From: Sanguinoderma infundibulare
Taxonomy: Eukaryota > Basidiomycota > Agaricomycetes > Polyporales > Polyporaceae
Length of the DNA: 64,000 nt
NCBI GenBank assembly: GCA_032821775.1
Contig: JAVLRN010000013.1
Span: 62,001-126,000 of the forward strand
Direction: 5' to 3'
Position 1 is the first letter of the stretch, and the number at the start of each line of letters is the position of its first letter. A program made the translations under genes and the position numbers. Of this stretch, positions 23,789 through 35,800 are shown one piece after another. Below the pieces are notes generated by a model. That model was not told the origin of the DNA, ran no database searches, and saw nothing but the letters and a program-made list of their open reading frames with translations.

Positions 23789-24383
23789 GATGCAGATACG
23801 ATTGTGTTGGGGGTAAGCTGTACGTTACGTATTGTCGTAGCCTTTGCGTGGTGAGACCCGGTCACCGAGAACGTCTGCAGATACGGATTGAGGGCCAAGG
23901 GTCGCAGTGACAACTTCAATGCAAGAATATGCGCATAAACGAAGCCGATGCAGTCGTAGAGGACTTGGAGGAGTCCCCTCTCAGCAGCAGCGAGCGCAGA
24001 GGCGAATGCGGTCGTCGACGAAGCGGTCTGTGAGCTTAGCGGTTGTCGGCACCACCGTCTCTCCTCTTAGCCGCCACCACTTCCCTGCATCCGCTCTGGC
24101 CACACACAACCACAGTGCAATTCACGAATGACTACGCACCCAGCAAAGCCCATCGGTTGAAACAACGGCCTCCGGATCTTACTATTAATATTCTGAATTT
24201 AGCTCTATTTCGGACGACTGGGCACCGCCCACGCAAGTACGCACACACTCCACACTCTGGGCTCCAGTCGACGGTCTCGCACACACGCCGGTCGCTGTTC
24301 TCCATTGCATCCCCACCAGTTGCTAGCCTCCTCTCTTCCGATCGCCAGCACCCCTAAGCCTGACCTTCGATCGACGGGCTGCT
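23789..24383. promoter_or_regulatory. Divergent intergenic region between VPS11 and the acidic protein gene
   Basis: The 595 bp between the two start codons face opposite genes and must hold both promoters. An AT-rich patch (TTACTATTAATATTCTGAATTT, first 20 bases from 24179) is the most likely core region for the plus-strand gene. No specific factor site is claimed. Confidence 0.4.
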
Positions 24384-25686
24384 ATGACGAGCTCGCCCCA
24401 GCCTCTACCGTCTCTCCCGCCGTCCCCGGTCGAGACGCCGAAGACACTTCGGCACGACGAGGACGTCGGCCGGGCTTGGCACGATGACGAACCCTCGACC
24501 TCTGACTCGAATACTCGCTCGAAGACGGGACGGAAGGGTAGGAAGAGGAGAGATCGAGATGACCAGGAGGAAGAGGACGAGGACGAAGAGGAAGAGGACG
24601 ACGAGAGCGGTAAGGCGGTAAAGGGGTACCCGCCGACGAAGGAGGAGCAGGCAGAATCAAGACGGATAGAAGAGGTGCGTTGTCCGAGTCTTCACTGTGT
24701 CTTGTATGCTCGCTTCGCGAGCGACGACGAGCACCTCGCACATCCCGAATAGATCAGCCTCAACCTCATTTTCCTCGTATTCGCCCGGGATATCAGAGTT
24801 GCACTATTTTGCAGTTGGCTGTGTATGACTTTCACGATTGACGACTGCCCGTACAGAACCTTCGCCGGTGGGAAGTCGCAGAACGCCAGCGACGGAAAAC
24901 CGCTCGCGAATCCGCCTCATATCCTCCATCCTCAACCGCAGCGAGCAACTCCCCTTCCCTCTTCGCCGACCTCTTCCGCCGCGACTCCCGCAAGGTCCCC
25001 CTTGGCGGTGTCGGCGCACACCATGCACTCTCCACCCACGACCGTGACACGGAAAGCGTCCCGCTCGAGGACCTCGACACGCCCTCCCTCGATCACTTCT
25101 CAGCTCCACCTACCCCAGAACCAGAGACAGAGAACCCATTCGAGACGCCCTCCGCCTCCCGTACGTCTCTCAACATCGCCGTCAATTCTGCCATCATGAC
25201 CGAGAGCGACTCCGTCCCCGACGACCTTCCGAAGGGCGGAGTGAAGCAGAGCTCGGACCCATTCAAGCGCCCTACGCTCGAGGCCTCGTCTTCATTCGCT
25301 GGCCCAGACGCACCAGTGAAAAGGACGATGTCGAAGCGGCAGCCGCCACCCCCGAAACCGCTTGGCCTTCCCGCGCCGAGGGATCCGCCGCCGCATCCTG
25401 ACGCACCGCGCGTGGACCGCCCGCCTGAACCAGTGATGGAGCCAGACGTGCACGAACGGGACGCAGACGTTGAGGCTCAGGCGCATACACAGAGGGGGAG
25501 GCATGTTGAGGAAGACCATCCGCCTGTGCGGTGGTGGCATGAGTGGTTGTGTGGGTGTGGGGAGGGAGCTGACCGTGGTGGGGACCACCAGGTACGTTGC
25601 CCACCGTTTGCTTCTCCGTGCTGTCGGAGACTGATTGTAGGTTGTGGTGGGAAACGCAGGCCGGGCGTACGAACCCGTTTGAGTAA
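24384..25686 (+). CDS. Acidic, low-complexity hypothetical protein ending in NPFE
   Basis: Three exons join in frame: 24384-24674, 24857-25591 and 25660-25686, giving about 350 residues. The N-terminal part has Pro/Ser stretches and a dense Glu/Asp tract (DDQEEEDEDEEEEDDESGKA) next to a basic KTGRKGRKRRDRD cluster. The middle contains LRRWEVAERQRRKTARE, LFADLFRRDSRKVPLGGVGA and VPLEDLDTPSLDHFSAPPTP. The end has a Trp/Cys motif (VRWWHEWLCGCGEGADRGGD) and then AGRTNPFE. The repeated NPFE-type endings (ENPFETPS, TNPFE) resemble endocytic EH-domain ligands, but that is only a hint. I recognise no domain. It is divergently oriented from VPS11. Confidence 0.75.
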
Positions 25687-26357
25687 CCGTATCGTTATCT
25701 TGCTTCGTCTTTGCTTCCTCCTTCTTGTCTCTGATGTCTCGCGCGGACCTGGACTCGTTTGTTCGCTTGTTCAAGCTCACGTTTCAAGTACAGAGCATCG
25801 CATATATCCCTCTCTCGATCATGATCACGACACGGACACACTGTTGTTGGTATTCCCCTCCCACTGTTCCTCTCATGTTGGCCGTACAGAACTTCCGTCG
25901 CATAATGTAGCATCATGGGTTTGTTTGAACAGGCCTATCCCCTTCACTCTTCACACTCCGTTCGGCGCTGTCCCGACGAAACACGGTAATTTGAAGTTTG
26001 ATGCGCGCGCATACAGGAGGTTGAGAGAAGGGGAAGCTATGGTACGCACCGCCATTCGTCCTGTCTCGTCAGCCCATTGAACGACACCCGTGTGGGATTA
26101 GCACTGCGTCCTCGTCGAAAGGCTTGAGCGTAGCGCACCTCCTTCGTACTGACCCTGTTTGATAACAGTCCCGATCGCAATGCGCCCAACTCGGCACCCT
26201 GGAGGCTGGGTTGGGTGGCTGGCTGTCAGCCCCGTCGAAGGTGAAGATATAGCAGCCGCAAGTAATCCGGTTTCGCGGCGCCCTTCGTCCATCGCCATCG
26301 TCGCCTCGTCGCTTTCTCCCGGCTCCTCGACCAACCGCGCCCACCCGAGAGGCGAAC

Positions 26358-27103
26358 ATGCAAGTCCTCCCGACGACGAGCGCGAGCTCGACCGGCGCGG
26401 TGGACGCGGACACGGGCGACAACCACTGGCCGCACATCACGCCCGCCTGGAACCCGATGGTTGTCATTGCTGCCATCTACGCTGCCCTGTTTCTCGCCTT
26501 CGTCTGCGGTGCTGTGCTCATCTTGCTCCGCCGCCGGCGTCGTGCCCTCGCTCGCGCGCAAGAGGAAGCCAACCCCAACCCCAACGTCGCGAGCACGGAT
26601 CCCGAGAAGGCGGAGACGCAAGCGAGCAGCGCCATCGATAGCCCGGAGAGCGACGCGTCGGGCGACGGCGGCGAGAACTGCGCGGACCTACGCTCGCCCG
26701 AGATGCGCCGGACAAGCGACGAGTCGTGGATCAGGACGCCGCCGCCGCCCATGTCGCCACTGCCGAACCGGTCCCCGATGACACCCATGTCGCCTACGGA
26801 GTCGAGGTCGGCGTTCCCGCGCGAGCCGTCGCAGCAGGTTCTTGTGTGGCTGCCGTCGTTCCAGAGTGCCATCAGCCACAGCCCTAGCAACTGTCACGCG
26901 CAAGGGGTGGCGGCGAGAGTGGGGAGTCCGGAGCCGGAGAAGGAGAAGGAGCCGATGACGCCGGTGAAGGAGAAGGAGGAGGGGTGGGAGCTGGTGAAGG
27001 AGGAGAAGGAGGAGAAGGAGGTATGTCATCACCGTTGTGTCCGATCTTGGCGTTCACGTTGAAGACGTATGTGTATGCGCAGGAATCCAACCCTGGCTTG
27101 TAG
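26358..27103 (+). CDS. Small single-pass membrane protein, hypothetical
   Basis: Exon 1 (26358-27020) and exon 2 (27083-27103, reading ESNPGL and stop) join in frame for about 227 residues. A short Ser/Thr-rich N-terminus (MQVLPTTSASSTGAVDADTG) precedes one transmembrane helix (MVVIAAIYAALFLAFVCGAV) and an Arg-rich stop-transfer stretch (LLRRRRRALARAQ). The cytosolic tail has a Ser/Pro cluster (PPPPMSPLPNRSPMTPMSPT) suited to proline-directed phosphorylation, and it ends in Glu/Lys repeats. There is no cleavable signal peptide, so an N-out signal-anchor protein is likely. No family was recognised. Confidence 0.65.
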
Positions 27104-28138
27104 CACCTCTTTGGAACCGCGTCCCTCCTCGTTTTCGGTCATCTTCTTTTCGGCTCCGAGCTCCGGGTTTTTCGTGCATGGGTTGGGGAGGGACATTCGA
27201 ACTCGCGGATACGGCACACATTACAACCACACAGCTGCTAATCACCGACCACACGTAAGTACGCCTCCCTGGCTACGTATGGATGCGCGTGTTGATTGAC
27301 ATTTTTCTCGGCATGGCAGACGTTCTGTAGCTAATGTCCATGAGCTGTTGCCGACCACGTACAACATAGGTATCATAGGCTCCACATCTCCAGCTTCCAT
27401 CTTATCTGTCTCGACACCGACCAAACAGCGCCATCAATATGAACGTTTTGCATGACCTTTCTGCACCTTCTCTCATCGTACGACGGCCCGTGTGGAGATA
27501 CGGGTGAGTCGTGCAACCGGACGCTCGGTCCATCTGCGGGCGCGAAGAGGGGCGATAGAGCTGCCATTATCCCATCAATTTGCCTCCCTTCCATTATCTT
27601 CTAGCCGCCGGGTTGCTTGGATCGTCCCAGGCATGGCGTTCTGGTGAACGTTTGTGGTCAAGGAGGCGCGTAGGCAGCCACCAGCCGGACACCTGAAACG
27701 ACGTCGGAGAGGCAAAAAGAGTCTGAGTGACACAAGCGTAGGGATTTCAGGACTCGAGCGAAGCGACGCGGGTTGAAATTGAGGGGTCCTGTGCGATTTA
27801 TGGGGAGGATTGGTGGGTACGTTACATTTATGGTGATGGTCCCTCCCTGGGCTCATAGTGTTCTTTTAGCGCAGGATGCAATTGGCAGAAGGAGACGGCG
27901 GATGAGGTCAAGAAGAGTAAGAGTACTGCTCAACGACGCGATCGGGGGTGCTGGTGACCGGTGAGGCCCTGACAGGTATTGAGGGTCATCTTTACATTGA
28001 TCCATACGGCGCACCCGTCGTGACGCGTAATTATAGACGCCGCCATTCACAGGCACCCTATATTATGAGCAGCTGTCAGGACATGCCGCTGCTGTCCCTC
28101 AGGCTTATGGTGCTTCCCGCATTGCACGATACTCAAGA
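27104..28138. other. Intergenic, no gene recognised
   Basis: About 1 kb between two plus-strand genes. Short open frames on both strands show no domain or consistent splice pattern. The last 100 bp include CCTATATTATG near 28057, a possible core promoter of the alcohol oxidase gene. Confidence 0.4.
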
Positions 28139-30850
28139 ATGACGACTCCACAGCTATTCGAGGAATACGACATCATTTTCGCCGGAGGCGCGTTCTCTCA
28201 ATCGCAATTCAATCGCAACGATACTAACACTGCTTTGATGCCATTGCAGGCGGAACCACAGCCGGGGTGATCGTCGGACGACTCGCCGCGGCGGACCCGT
28301 CGCTCCGTATCCTCGTCCTAGAGACAGGCCCTCACACCCAAGACGACCTGGCGCACATCCAGCCCGCCCGGTACCTCGAGCACCTCCAACCAGGGTCGAA
28401 GACGGTCAGGAACGTCGTCGCACGGCCGAGCGAGCACCTCGACGGCCGCGAGCTCGCGGTGCAGTGCGGCCAGTGCGTGGGGGGCGGGTCGAGCGTGAAC
28501 TGTGAGTAAGCTCGTCAGACATGGCCACGGTTGGAGACTAGTACTGAGCTGGGGGGGGCTTCGTCCCACGCAGTCGCTATGTATACGCGCGCCGCGGCGT
28601 CAGACTACGACGATTGGGCGAACGTGTACGATAATCCCGGGTGGAGCTGGGCTGACCTCTTGCCGCTGATTAAGAAGGTGCGCGGGTTCCGTGGCGTCTC
28701 GCGTGCAATGACGTGCTGACTTTCGGATCGAACATCCCATCCCATCCCACTGTGGATAAAAGGCGGAGACGTATCAGAACCACGCCAACCGGCCGACACA
28801 CGGCTACAGCGGCCCTCTGAAGGTGTCCTACGGCAGCGGCCCCACTAGCGTCGGCCTTGACTGGGTGGAGACGGCGGTGAAGTACGACGGGACAAGGGTG
28901 GCCGTCGATGACGCCAACCGGATGGTAGACGACGTGAACCGGTTCGAGGTCTGCGCTTACTTCCTTTTTTGTCCGTGTCTGTCCTTCTCAGCTGACGTTT
29001 TGCTGGGATCGTCTCCCATGCACATGACTTATGTATACTCAGTTTTGGCCTAAATGGATCGACGGGGACACGGGGCGTCGGTCCGACATCGCGCACCACT
29101 ACCTGTACAAGGCTGTGAAGACGTCGAAGAACGTACACCTGCTGGCGGGCCATTTCGTCAAGCGAGTCCTCATTGAGTGCGTCCTATTTTCATGACTTGT
29201 CACAGCCGCTGCCACATCTCGCCGATCCATGCACGAATTTTTTTTGCAGGAATGGCAGGGCCGCCGGAGTGGAGTTTGTGCGCAACGCCCAGGTGTTGCC
29301 GAACGCTGACGACATGCCCCGTACTGCGCGGGCCAAGCAGCTCGTCGTTCTGTCCGCTGGAGCGTTTGGCTCCCCTGCGGTATTGGAGCGTTCGGGAATA
29401 GGTAGGAAGGACGTCCTAGAGCGCAACGGAATCAAGCAGGTGGTAGATCTTCCTATGGTTGGCGAGAACTACAACGGTGATGATCGGATCCGTCCTTTGC
29501 GTGCATGCCTGAAGCACAATACCCAGCTCACTCTGGCTTAGACCATCACCTCTTTTTCCTCCAATTCAATGCGAGTGAAGATGCACAGACGATTGACGGC
29601 GTCGTGAGGAAGGACGCGAACGAGGTTCAGAGTACGTGCCTCGGCGGTTGACATTTAAGACTCTAACACCGTATGAGCTGAACCGCGCATCCGTATTGCA
29701 GAGTGGTCCACACAATGGCTCAAAGACGGGAAGGGGCACCTGGCGACCAAGTGCGTCCTCCACCTTTTATTTAATGCACGCCGCCATAACCATGATTTTC
29801 CACAGCGGCTGCGACGGGGGGGTCAAGTACCGCCCCACGCCAGAAGAGCTCGTGAAGATCGGACCCGACTTCGCAGACTCGGACATTTGGAGAAACTACT
29901 ACGCCCCGGCTCCGGACAAGGCCGTCACCTTCTTCGGGGTCATCTCCCAGTGGGCTCTCATCCGATCATAACCCTCTACGCATTTATTGCCTAACAACTT
30001 CCCACAGATACATTGGGACCGCGCCGCCACCACCAGACCACAAGTGCTACACCACGTTTGCCTACCTCACGTACCCAGCAGGCATTGGCTCGGTGCACAT
30101 CACGTCCGTAGATGGCGTCCCCGCGCCCGTCGACTTCGACTCTGGGGTTTACAGCCGGTAACGTTGAGATCGCCCACTCTACATTTCCAAAAAGTCCGAC
30201 GTCATGCTATGTACTCAGCAAAGAAGACGTCGCGCTGTTGCGCCACGGGTACAAGGTTGCCCGCGAGTACGGCCGCCGCATGGTGTCATACCGCGGGGAA
30301 ATTGCGGGCGATCACCCCAAGTTCGCCGCGAGCAGCGCCGCCGCGGTGCCTCAGGGCCCCGTTCGGACAGTGGGCGTTGACGCACCGGACATCGTGTACT
30401 CGGCAGAGGACGACAAGGCGATCGAGGACTGGATCAAGGCGAACGGTGCGTGCGGTTGCGGCTGTCCTCCATCTTGTCCCCTGCGCTGACGACGTGGCTG
30501 TCATCCTTCAGTCGTCACCGCGTGGCATTCCGTGGGTCCCCCCTCAGACCTGGCAATGTAGACGAAAAACTGACTCGAGAAATATGGACAGTTGGGAACG
30601 TGCGCGATGAAAGCACGCGAGAAGGGTGGCGTCGTCGACTCGCGATTGAACGTGTACGGCGTTCAGGGCCTCAAGGTCGCGGATTTGTCGATCGCTCCTG
30701 CCAACGTGGGAGCTGTGAGTAATCAGCTGTCATCGTTGATGCGACCTTGAGCTCAAGCTTCCTTTGCAGAATACTTATCATTCGGCGATTACCATCGGCG
30801 AGAAGGCGGCGGTCATCATCGGCGAGGACTTGGGTATCAAGGGCGTTTAG
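28139..30850 (+). CDS. GMC oxidoreductase, alcohol (methanol) oxidase type, AA3_3
   Basis: This FAD enzyme oxidises primary alcohols to aldehydes with release of H2O2. In white-rot fungi it consumes methanol freed from lignin. The ATG at 28139 opens MTTPQLFEEYDIIFAGG. The dinucleotide-binding motif GGGTTAGVIVGRLAAADPSL is completed across intron 1. Later blocks are CGQCVGGGSSVN and FAMYTRAAASDYDDW (FAD-attachment loop), HTGRRSD-type DGDTGRRSDIAHHYL, QLVVLSAGAFGSPAVLERSG (second GMC signature) and the active-site pair WHSLGTCAM (His) and ANTYHSAITIGEKAA (Asn). It ends GEDLGIKGV with TAG at 30850. About ten short introns are required, including one after DSGVYSR (62 bp) and one splitting WHS/LGT, and no break remains. 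Intron 1 uses a GC donor (GCGCGT). No SKL-like peroxisomal tail is seen. Confidence 0.88.
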
Positions 30851-31020
30851 TAAGCACGGCTGTACTGGCGTACGCGTACCAAAAATGTATGCGTTTCCAG
30901 ATGATCGACGCCTTCTTGAGATGGTCCCGTGTACTGCCTCGAAGTACATTCGCTCTGGACTTTCGAATGGGTTATAAGGAAGGCAGCAGTGTGTCAAGCT
31001 TCCAACACTCACTGGGGTTC

Positions 31021-32151
31021 CTAATCCTTTGCTCTCTTTTTCTTTCCGGCCTCCTGTGATGTTCCCGCCTCCGTCGACTTCCCAGCTTCCTCTGGGCTTC
31101 CAGCGTCCACCCTCTCCTTGGCAATGCTTTCGAATATGCTCCCGTCGAAAACCTTGCGGACATCGTCCTTCTTCATGAACCCGCCCTCCGGCCGAAGCAG
31201 AAAAAACGTCAAGGTCCCTAAACGTCGATGTCTGAGGAGCGCCCTGGCAAGCCAATGGGACGAAAACTGGTCACTTACACCATGCGGCCGTGCACAACGA
31301 GCCGACGGGGTCTAGCAGGCACCGCTGGCCCCTGACCGCGTCCCAGAGGTCTTCGAGAGCGAGGCCCTCCTTCTTCCCCTTGGAATACATCGCGAAGAAG
31401 TCCTCGAACCTGTGAGAAAGAGGAGGATATAGTGAGAATCGAAATCCGGGCGCACATCCGAAGGCCTCGGGCTTTCGGAAACGAGCGCACATGCCAGGTA
31501 CAAAAAAAAGCTCAGAGAACTCAAGACTCACTTCTGGGGGACGAACCGGCCCTGGCTGTCGAACACGCCCGAGTCGCTCCCGTGCTTGCAGTTGTGGATG
31601 TTGGCGAGCCAGATGCGGAAGAGCGGGTCCGGGAGCGCGCCGGAGCACGTCGGGTACGAGAACAGCAGGTGCGCAAAGCACGCGCCGGCGAACGAGGAGA
31701 GCACGTCGAAGCCGAGCGCGTAGAGGCCGAGGAAGGTGTCGTGCGGCCAGACGACGCCGTCGTTGTCGCGGTCGAAGAAGGCGCAGTGCTGCTGGAGCAC
31801 CGTCTGCTTCTTGTGCTTGTCGGCCCACTCAGGGGTGCCGTCGGGCTCGTCGATTGACGCGGCGACGTTCGCGCGCGGGGTGCCTGCCGGTGGAAGGAAT
31901 GTCCCGGGCGCACATGGTCAATGACAGTGATGCAGTCCGGACGCGGGTACGGATTGAGGCGCTGTGAACGCACCGGGATTCGGCAGCCGCTCCAGCTCGT
32001 TTGAAGTGGGATTGAACACGGGCCGCTTGATCGTGGCGGGCACCTCTGAGATACTTGTTTGGATGGACATCTTGTGTTCGGTCACCTTTTCGTCCGGCAT
32101 CGGTGCGAAGGAGGGTTTGGAGAAGTAGACACGCAAAGTAGGTGAGAACAT
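31021..32151 (-). CDS. Caleosin-family protein (EF-hand lipid-droplet peroxygenase)
   Basis: Caleosins are Ca2+- and heme-binding proteins of lipid droplets and ER, many with peroxygenase activity. Exon 1 starts at 32151 (MFSPTLRVYFSKPSFAPMPD) or at the internal MPDEKV, and ends at NPG. After a GTGCGT intron, GTPRANVAASIDEPDGTPEW leads to TVLQQHCAFFDRDNDGVVWP, which contains the invariant heme-ligand-type His of LQQH and one EF-hand loop (DRDNDGVVWPHD). FRIWLANIHNCKHGSDSGVF and KFEDFFAMYSKGKKEGLALE follow, typical of the C-terminal caleosin region with its second conserved His. The last exon has a Lys/Glu/Ala tail ending in GKKKRAKD at 31021. It converges with the alcohol oxidase gene, about 170 bp apart. 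Confidence 0.85.
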
Positions 32152-32495
32152 GGCGATGGTGGTTTTCCAATGATATATAGCTCTCCTAGGCGGACTGCAA
32201 TGGTGGCCAGAACACGATCGTCAGTGACGTCAGGGGCTTGTAGAAAGGTTCCCGCAGAACGGGCTGGTCGTGCGCGTTATCATATGCCTGCGATCGACAT
32301 GCGTTACGAGGTCGAGAACCTTGTCTGCTAAAAGCTAAAACCTCGAGCCGCCGCTCGTGAATATCTGCGTGCCACGCCGAACGACACAGAGGCCTGCCAT
32401 TATTGCCTACTCTGACAAAGGCGATATGGGCACAACGTACTAGTACAAACGAGAACCGCGGAGATACTGTTATGCCAAAGGGGCGCACCCCGCGT

Positions 32496-33372
32496 TCAAA
32501 ACGCATCCGTCATGATAATGTCGGGATCCACTTCATCCTGTGAGTTTTCGCTCTGGAATTGCGGTTGTTGGCCCATGTTATGAGGCCATTGATTCACGTT
32601 CTGAGGATACATATTCACGATCTGCAGGGCCTTCTGGAGAGGCGGGTCCGCGTTTTGGAGAGGCGGATTAACATCTCGGTCTTGTTCAGGAGTTGTCTGT
32701 ACAACTGCGGTTCCGAGATCAGTTGGTGATTGTGCAGGTCTGACGAAACACTCACCTTTCCTCATTAACTCGTAGAACATCGCCTCTACTCGCTTGTCCT
32801 GGATTTTATATATCTCGATCGCTGGACAAGCCGACACGCCAAAGCCTTGAGAATCCATGATCTGTGTGTGGAGGCGTGACCCCGCATATACCCTCTCTGC
32901 AAAAGACAAAGCCAATCCAGTGAGCGCAGGTGATGCGGTGTCGAAAGGCAGGAGGAACAGACCTTGGTAAATCGGCAATCCAGCGTGTTCATCTTGTGCG
33001 ACTAGGTCAGAGGCCGAAACGCACCTGCGGAGCGGGGAGGGCCCAGGTGGGTGCCATTGACGTCTCCAGGAACGAGTGGGCTGGCGCCGCATATGCGGCG
33101 GGATAGCCCAATGTGGGAAACAATCCTGAGATTGAGACATAGGAAGTACTACGGATAGTGCGCTGAGACGGTCCCAGTGGCTCAGTGGTGGTGGTTGGTC
33201 TTGGGAAAACAAGAGGGTCGAAGTTGATGAGGTGGCAGAAGCTCAGTTCTTTAAACTTCCTCCTTTGTCGAACAATGCCGACAAATGAAGGACACGAAGT
33301 GATTGTTCGGTCCCGGTGGTCGCCAACCTCGCCTATTCCAGGTCCCGACTCCCGACTGACTCGAATCTTCAC
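32496..33372 (-). CDS. Hypothetical protein, unassigned family
   Basis: A long open region on the minus strand with plausible introns. One frame reads LVFPRPTTTTEPLGPSQRTI and YAAPAHSFLETSMAPTWALP up to a donor at about 33025. It could join a small exon (SHKMNTLDCRFTK) and then MDSQGFGVSACPAIEIYKIQ and DKRVEAMFYELMRKGECFVR. The C-terminal part has an imperfect duplication (NPPLQNADPPLQKA), is rich in Gln/Asn (PQNVNQWPHNMGQQPQFQSE) and ends DPDIIMTDAF. Such a composition would suit a nuclear or regulatory protein, but there is no domain to support this. Start and splice sites are uncertain. Confidence 0.4.
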
Positions 33373-34181
33373 ACTGCCTTCACCGGCTAGTAAGTTACTA
33401 AATAACGATACTATCAGATCCGCCTTTTACGAAACATTGTCAAATAGGACGACCCTGTTCAACTCACACAGCGTTCAACCACCGTGTATCTACGATGAGA
33501 CATAAAAACTTGCCCATGTGCACCCGGAACACAGGCATTGCTGGCATTGTTCTTGGGGGTTCGTCAAACCCGTCTGGTTCCGCATCAGAAAACCTCGAAG
33601 CTAGAAGTTGGTTTGAAAGCGTCAGGAGTATTCGTCGGTTTGGATGACAGTTACGTAGGTAAAAGTCAACCTAAAGGACAGAAACGCTGGACGCACGAGT
33701 GGTTGCGCACGAGCAATCGAGGTAGCTGTCAATGAACTCAGAACAACTCGGCGCTGCCGAAACGCGTCGCGAGCTGGCTGTAGCAGTCATCCCCTGCGGA
33801 GGATGCGCATGAGAACACTGGCATGAATTTGTGAGGAAAATCTCCAATCCCGGAATGGGGAGGTTCAAAAGCCATATCCGCACAGACAAGGAGGCATACG
33901 AACTTCTTGGAATCCCCCTACGCGCTGGAAGTTAGTATAGCTTACTTGAGATCTGGAGTTAGTACTTACTGGTTCCACAACTACTCTTGCGATTGCGGCG
34001 TGGACGTGCGACTCGAGGAACGCCCACGCACAACGTGACTGGGCGAAACGCCACTACACTGCCTCAGCGTCCACCTGCCAAACGCAAACTCCGAATGTCA
34101 TTTATACCTTGTGCTTCGACGCAGCTGTTTATCGATGCCGCCCCTCCGCGACATCAGTAACGGCGAGCCACGAAGTCGACG
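33373..34181. other. Intergenic, no gene recognised
   Basis: About 0.8 kb without a supported gene between two divergently read loci. Open frames at 33185-33505 and 33671-33889 have no recognisable features. Confidence 0.4.
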
Positions 34182-34908
34182 ATGATTCTCAACCCGTCCT
34201 CCGTGCTGGTGGCACTTGCCGCCGTCTGCCAAGTGCATGCCCAAGGCATGAACACATGCGCCGAGGCGTGCATTCAAAACGCCGTCTCCGAAAATCCCTG
34301 CGATAGCATGTGAGAATCGTTTTCGTTCTGCCGCGTGGATCAAGACGCTGACGAATCGTGGTCCCACAGCGACGATCCAAGCTGCGTATGTGGGGAAGGG
34401 GACGAAATTTCGTCCTGCGTGCAGAAAAACTGCGACTCGGAAGAGCAGAAGGTATTTAGCTCCATTTCTGCATCTGTTTGCGGCTTGGCCAGTGAGTAAC
34501 GGCGCTGATTTTATGCGGAGCATCGCACTCACCTTCCCGTCGACAGCCATCCAAGGCTCTAGCAGCCAGCCCCCGTTCTCCGTCCCTCCGCTCTCGCCCG
34601 TTTCCCCTCCAACCACTCTCCCCATCACCGCTCCTTCGGGGAGTGGGTCAGGTACGGTGTCCATCGCGCCGTCGACCACGTCTTTGGGCCCTTCGGGTTC
34701 CGGCAGCCCGTCCTCCGCGACTATTTCCCTGACGTCCGCAACATCTTCGGGAACATCTGCCACGGGGACGAGTGCTGCCGCATCGAGCCAGACATCCAAC
34801 GCGGCGCAGGCGGCGAGCAGCGTCATGATCGGGTTCGGGGGGCTGGGTATGGTGCCGGTGGGTGTCGCGTTAACTGGGGTCGTGCTGGGCGCTGTGCTCG
34901 GTCTCTGA
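34182..34908 (+). CDS. CFEM-domain GPI-anchored cell-surface protein
   Basis: Three exons join in frame: 34182-34309, 34370-34491 and 34547-34908. A signal peptide (MILNPSSVLVALAAVCQVHA) is followed by an eight-cysteine CFEM domain: C-x3-C (CAEAC), a Cys after about nine residues (ENPC), CVC after DSIDDPS, then SSC, KNC and VCG. Next comes a Ser/Thr/Pro/Gly-rich stalk (SVPPLSPVSPPTTLPITAPS and more) typical of O-glycosylated wall proteins. The hydrophobic C-terminus (VGVALTGVVLGAVLGL) looks like a GPI-anchor signal. CFEM proteins act in heme or iron acquisition, adhesion or wall stability; which applies here cannot be told. Confidence 0.82.
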
Positions 34909-35697
34909 GTAGGAGGTTTCGGGAATCGGCTGTGTACCAGTAGCTGGCTTGATTATAATAAGTACCATCTCGACTGGTCTCTGTATGCCCCGGTGTGCAG
35001 ATAATAAGTGGAAGTTCGTTGAATGGAGAAGGTCAAGGCAATAATTACATTTTCCGGCAATCGATCTGCCACGTGTTGCTGGCGCCTGTGTACATGGTAC
35101 TTAAACGTTAAACCTCGGGCCTCTTCCTCCTTTTTCTTGACCATCCCAGCGTGCGTATACTTATATTGCCGGCCTGACAGCATGTTACATCCAAGTAAAT
35201 GCAAGCCTTGCATGATGCTGGCCTTCTACGAGCTGCTCTGCACGTTTGAAGGGGATACTGACGAGACACTGGTCGACAGACTGCAGACGGTGTGTCACTC
35301 GCTCTTTCAGTCCAAAACATTCAGCGATAGTAATTGTCCTATGTAGAGCCGGCTCCCCGGGACGCCTACTTACAGTAAGTTCAAGGGATGGCCTAAGCTC
35401 CAAGGAAAATGACATCATCGAGCTTCATCTTGACGACAAAGTCCCCTCAGTCAGTCTCAAGATCATTGGTAGCATCCCAAAGTTCCTTGCTGTCTCAGCC
35501 CTCGCATTGTATGTCCAGGTTCAAGCACCAATGGCTGATGAGTTCCCAGTCTAGGACGATGCATGGGACGTGAGGCGAATGACGCCAGCAGTGGGGCGCA
35601 GAAAGGCCCCACCGTTGGTGTCTTGGATCATACACGATGATACGGTACTGCACAGCTAGTGTTCACGGTGGATCCATGACGACAGCGTCAAGCTGGC
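34909..35697. other. Intergenic, no gene recognised
   Basis: About 0.8 kb between two plus-strand genes, AT-richer than the genes. Open frames on both strands (for example 35023-35346) show no domain. Confidence 0.4.
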
Positions 35698-35706
35698 GAT
35701 ATATAG
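35698..35706 (+). promoter_or_regulatory. TATA box of the HAM1-like gene
   Basis: GATATATAG lies about 95 bp upstream of the ATG at 35801, a usual distance for a fungal TATA element with a short leader. Confidence 0.5.
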
Positions 35707-35800
35707 TGTCTTGTCTCTCTGCAGATGCCGTTCAGACAACTGTATGACCCCGTTCACGACACAACTCACTCCTACTTCCACACCTGAACGACTCTGCACC

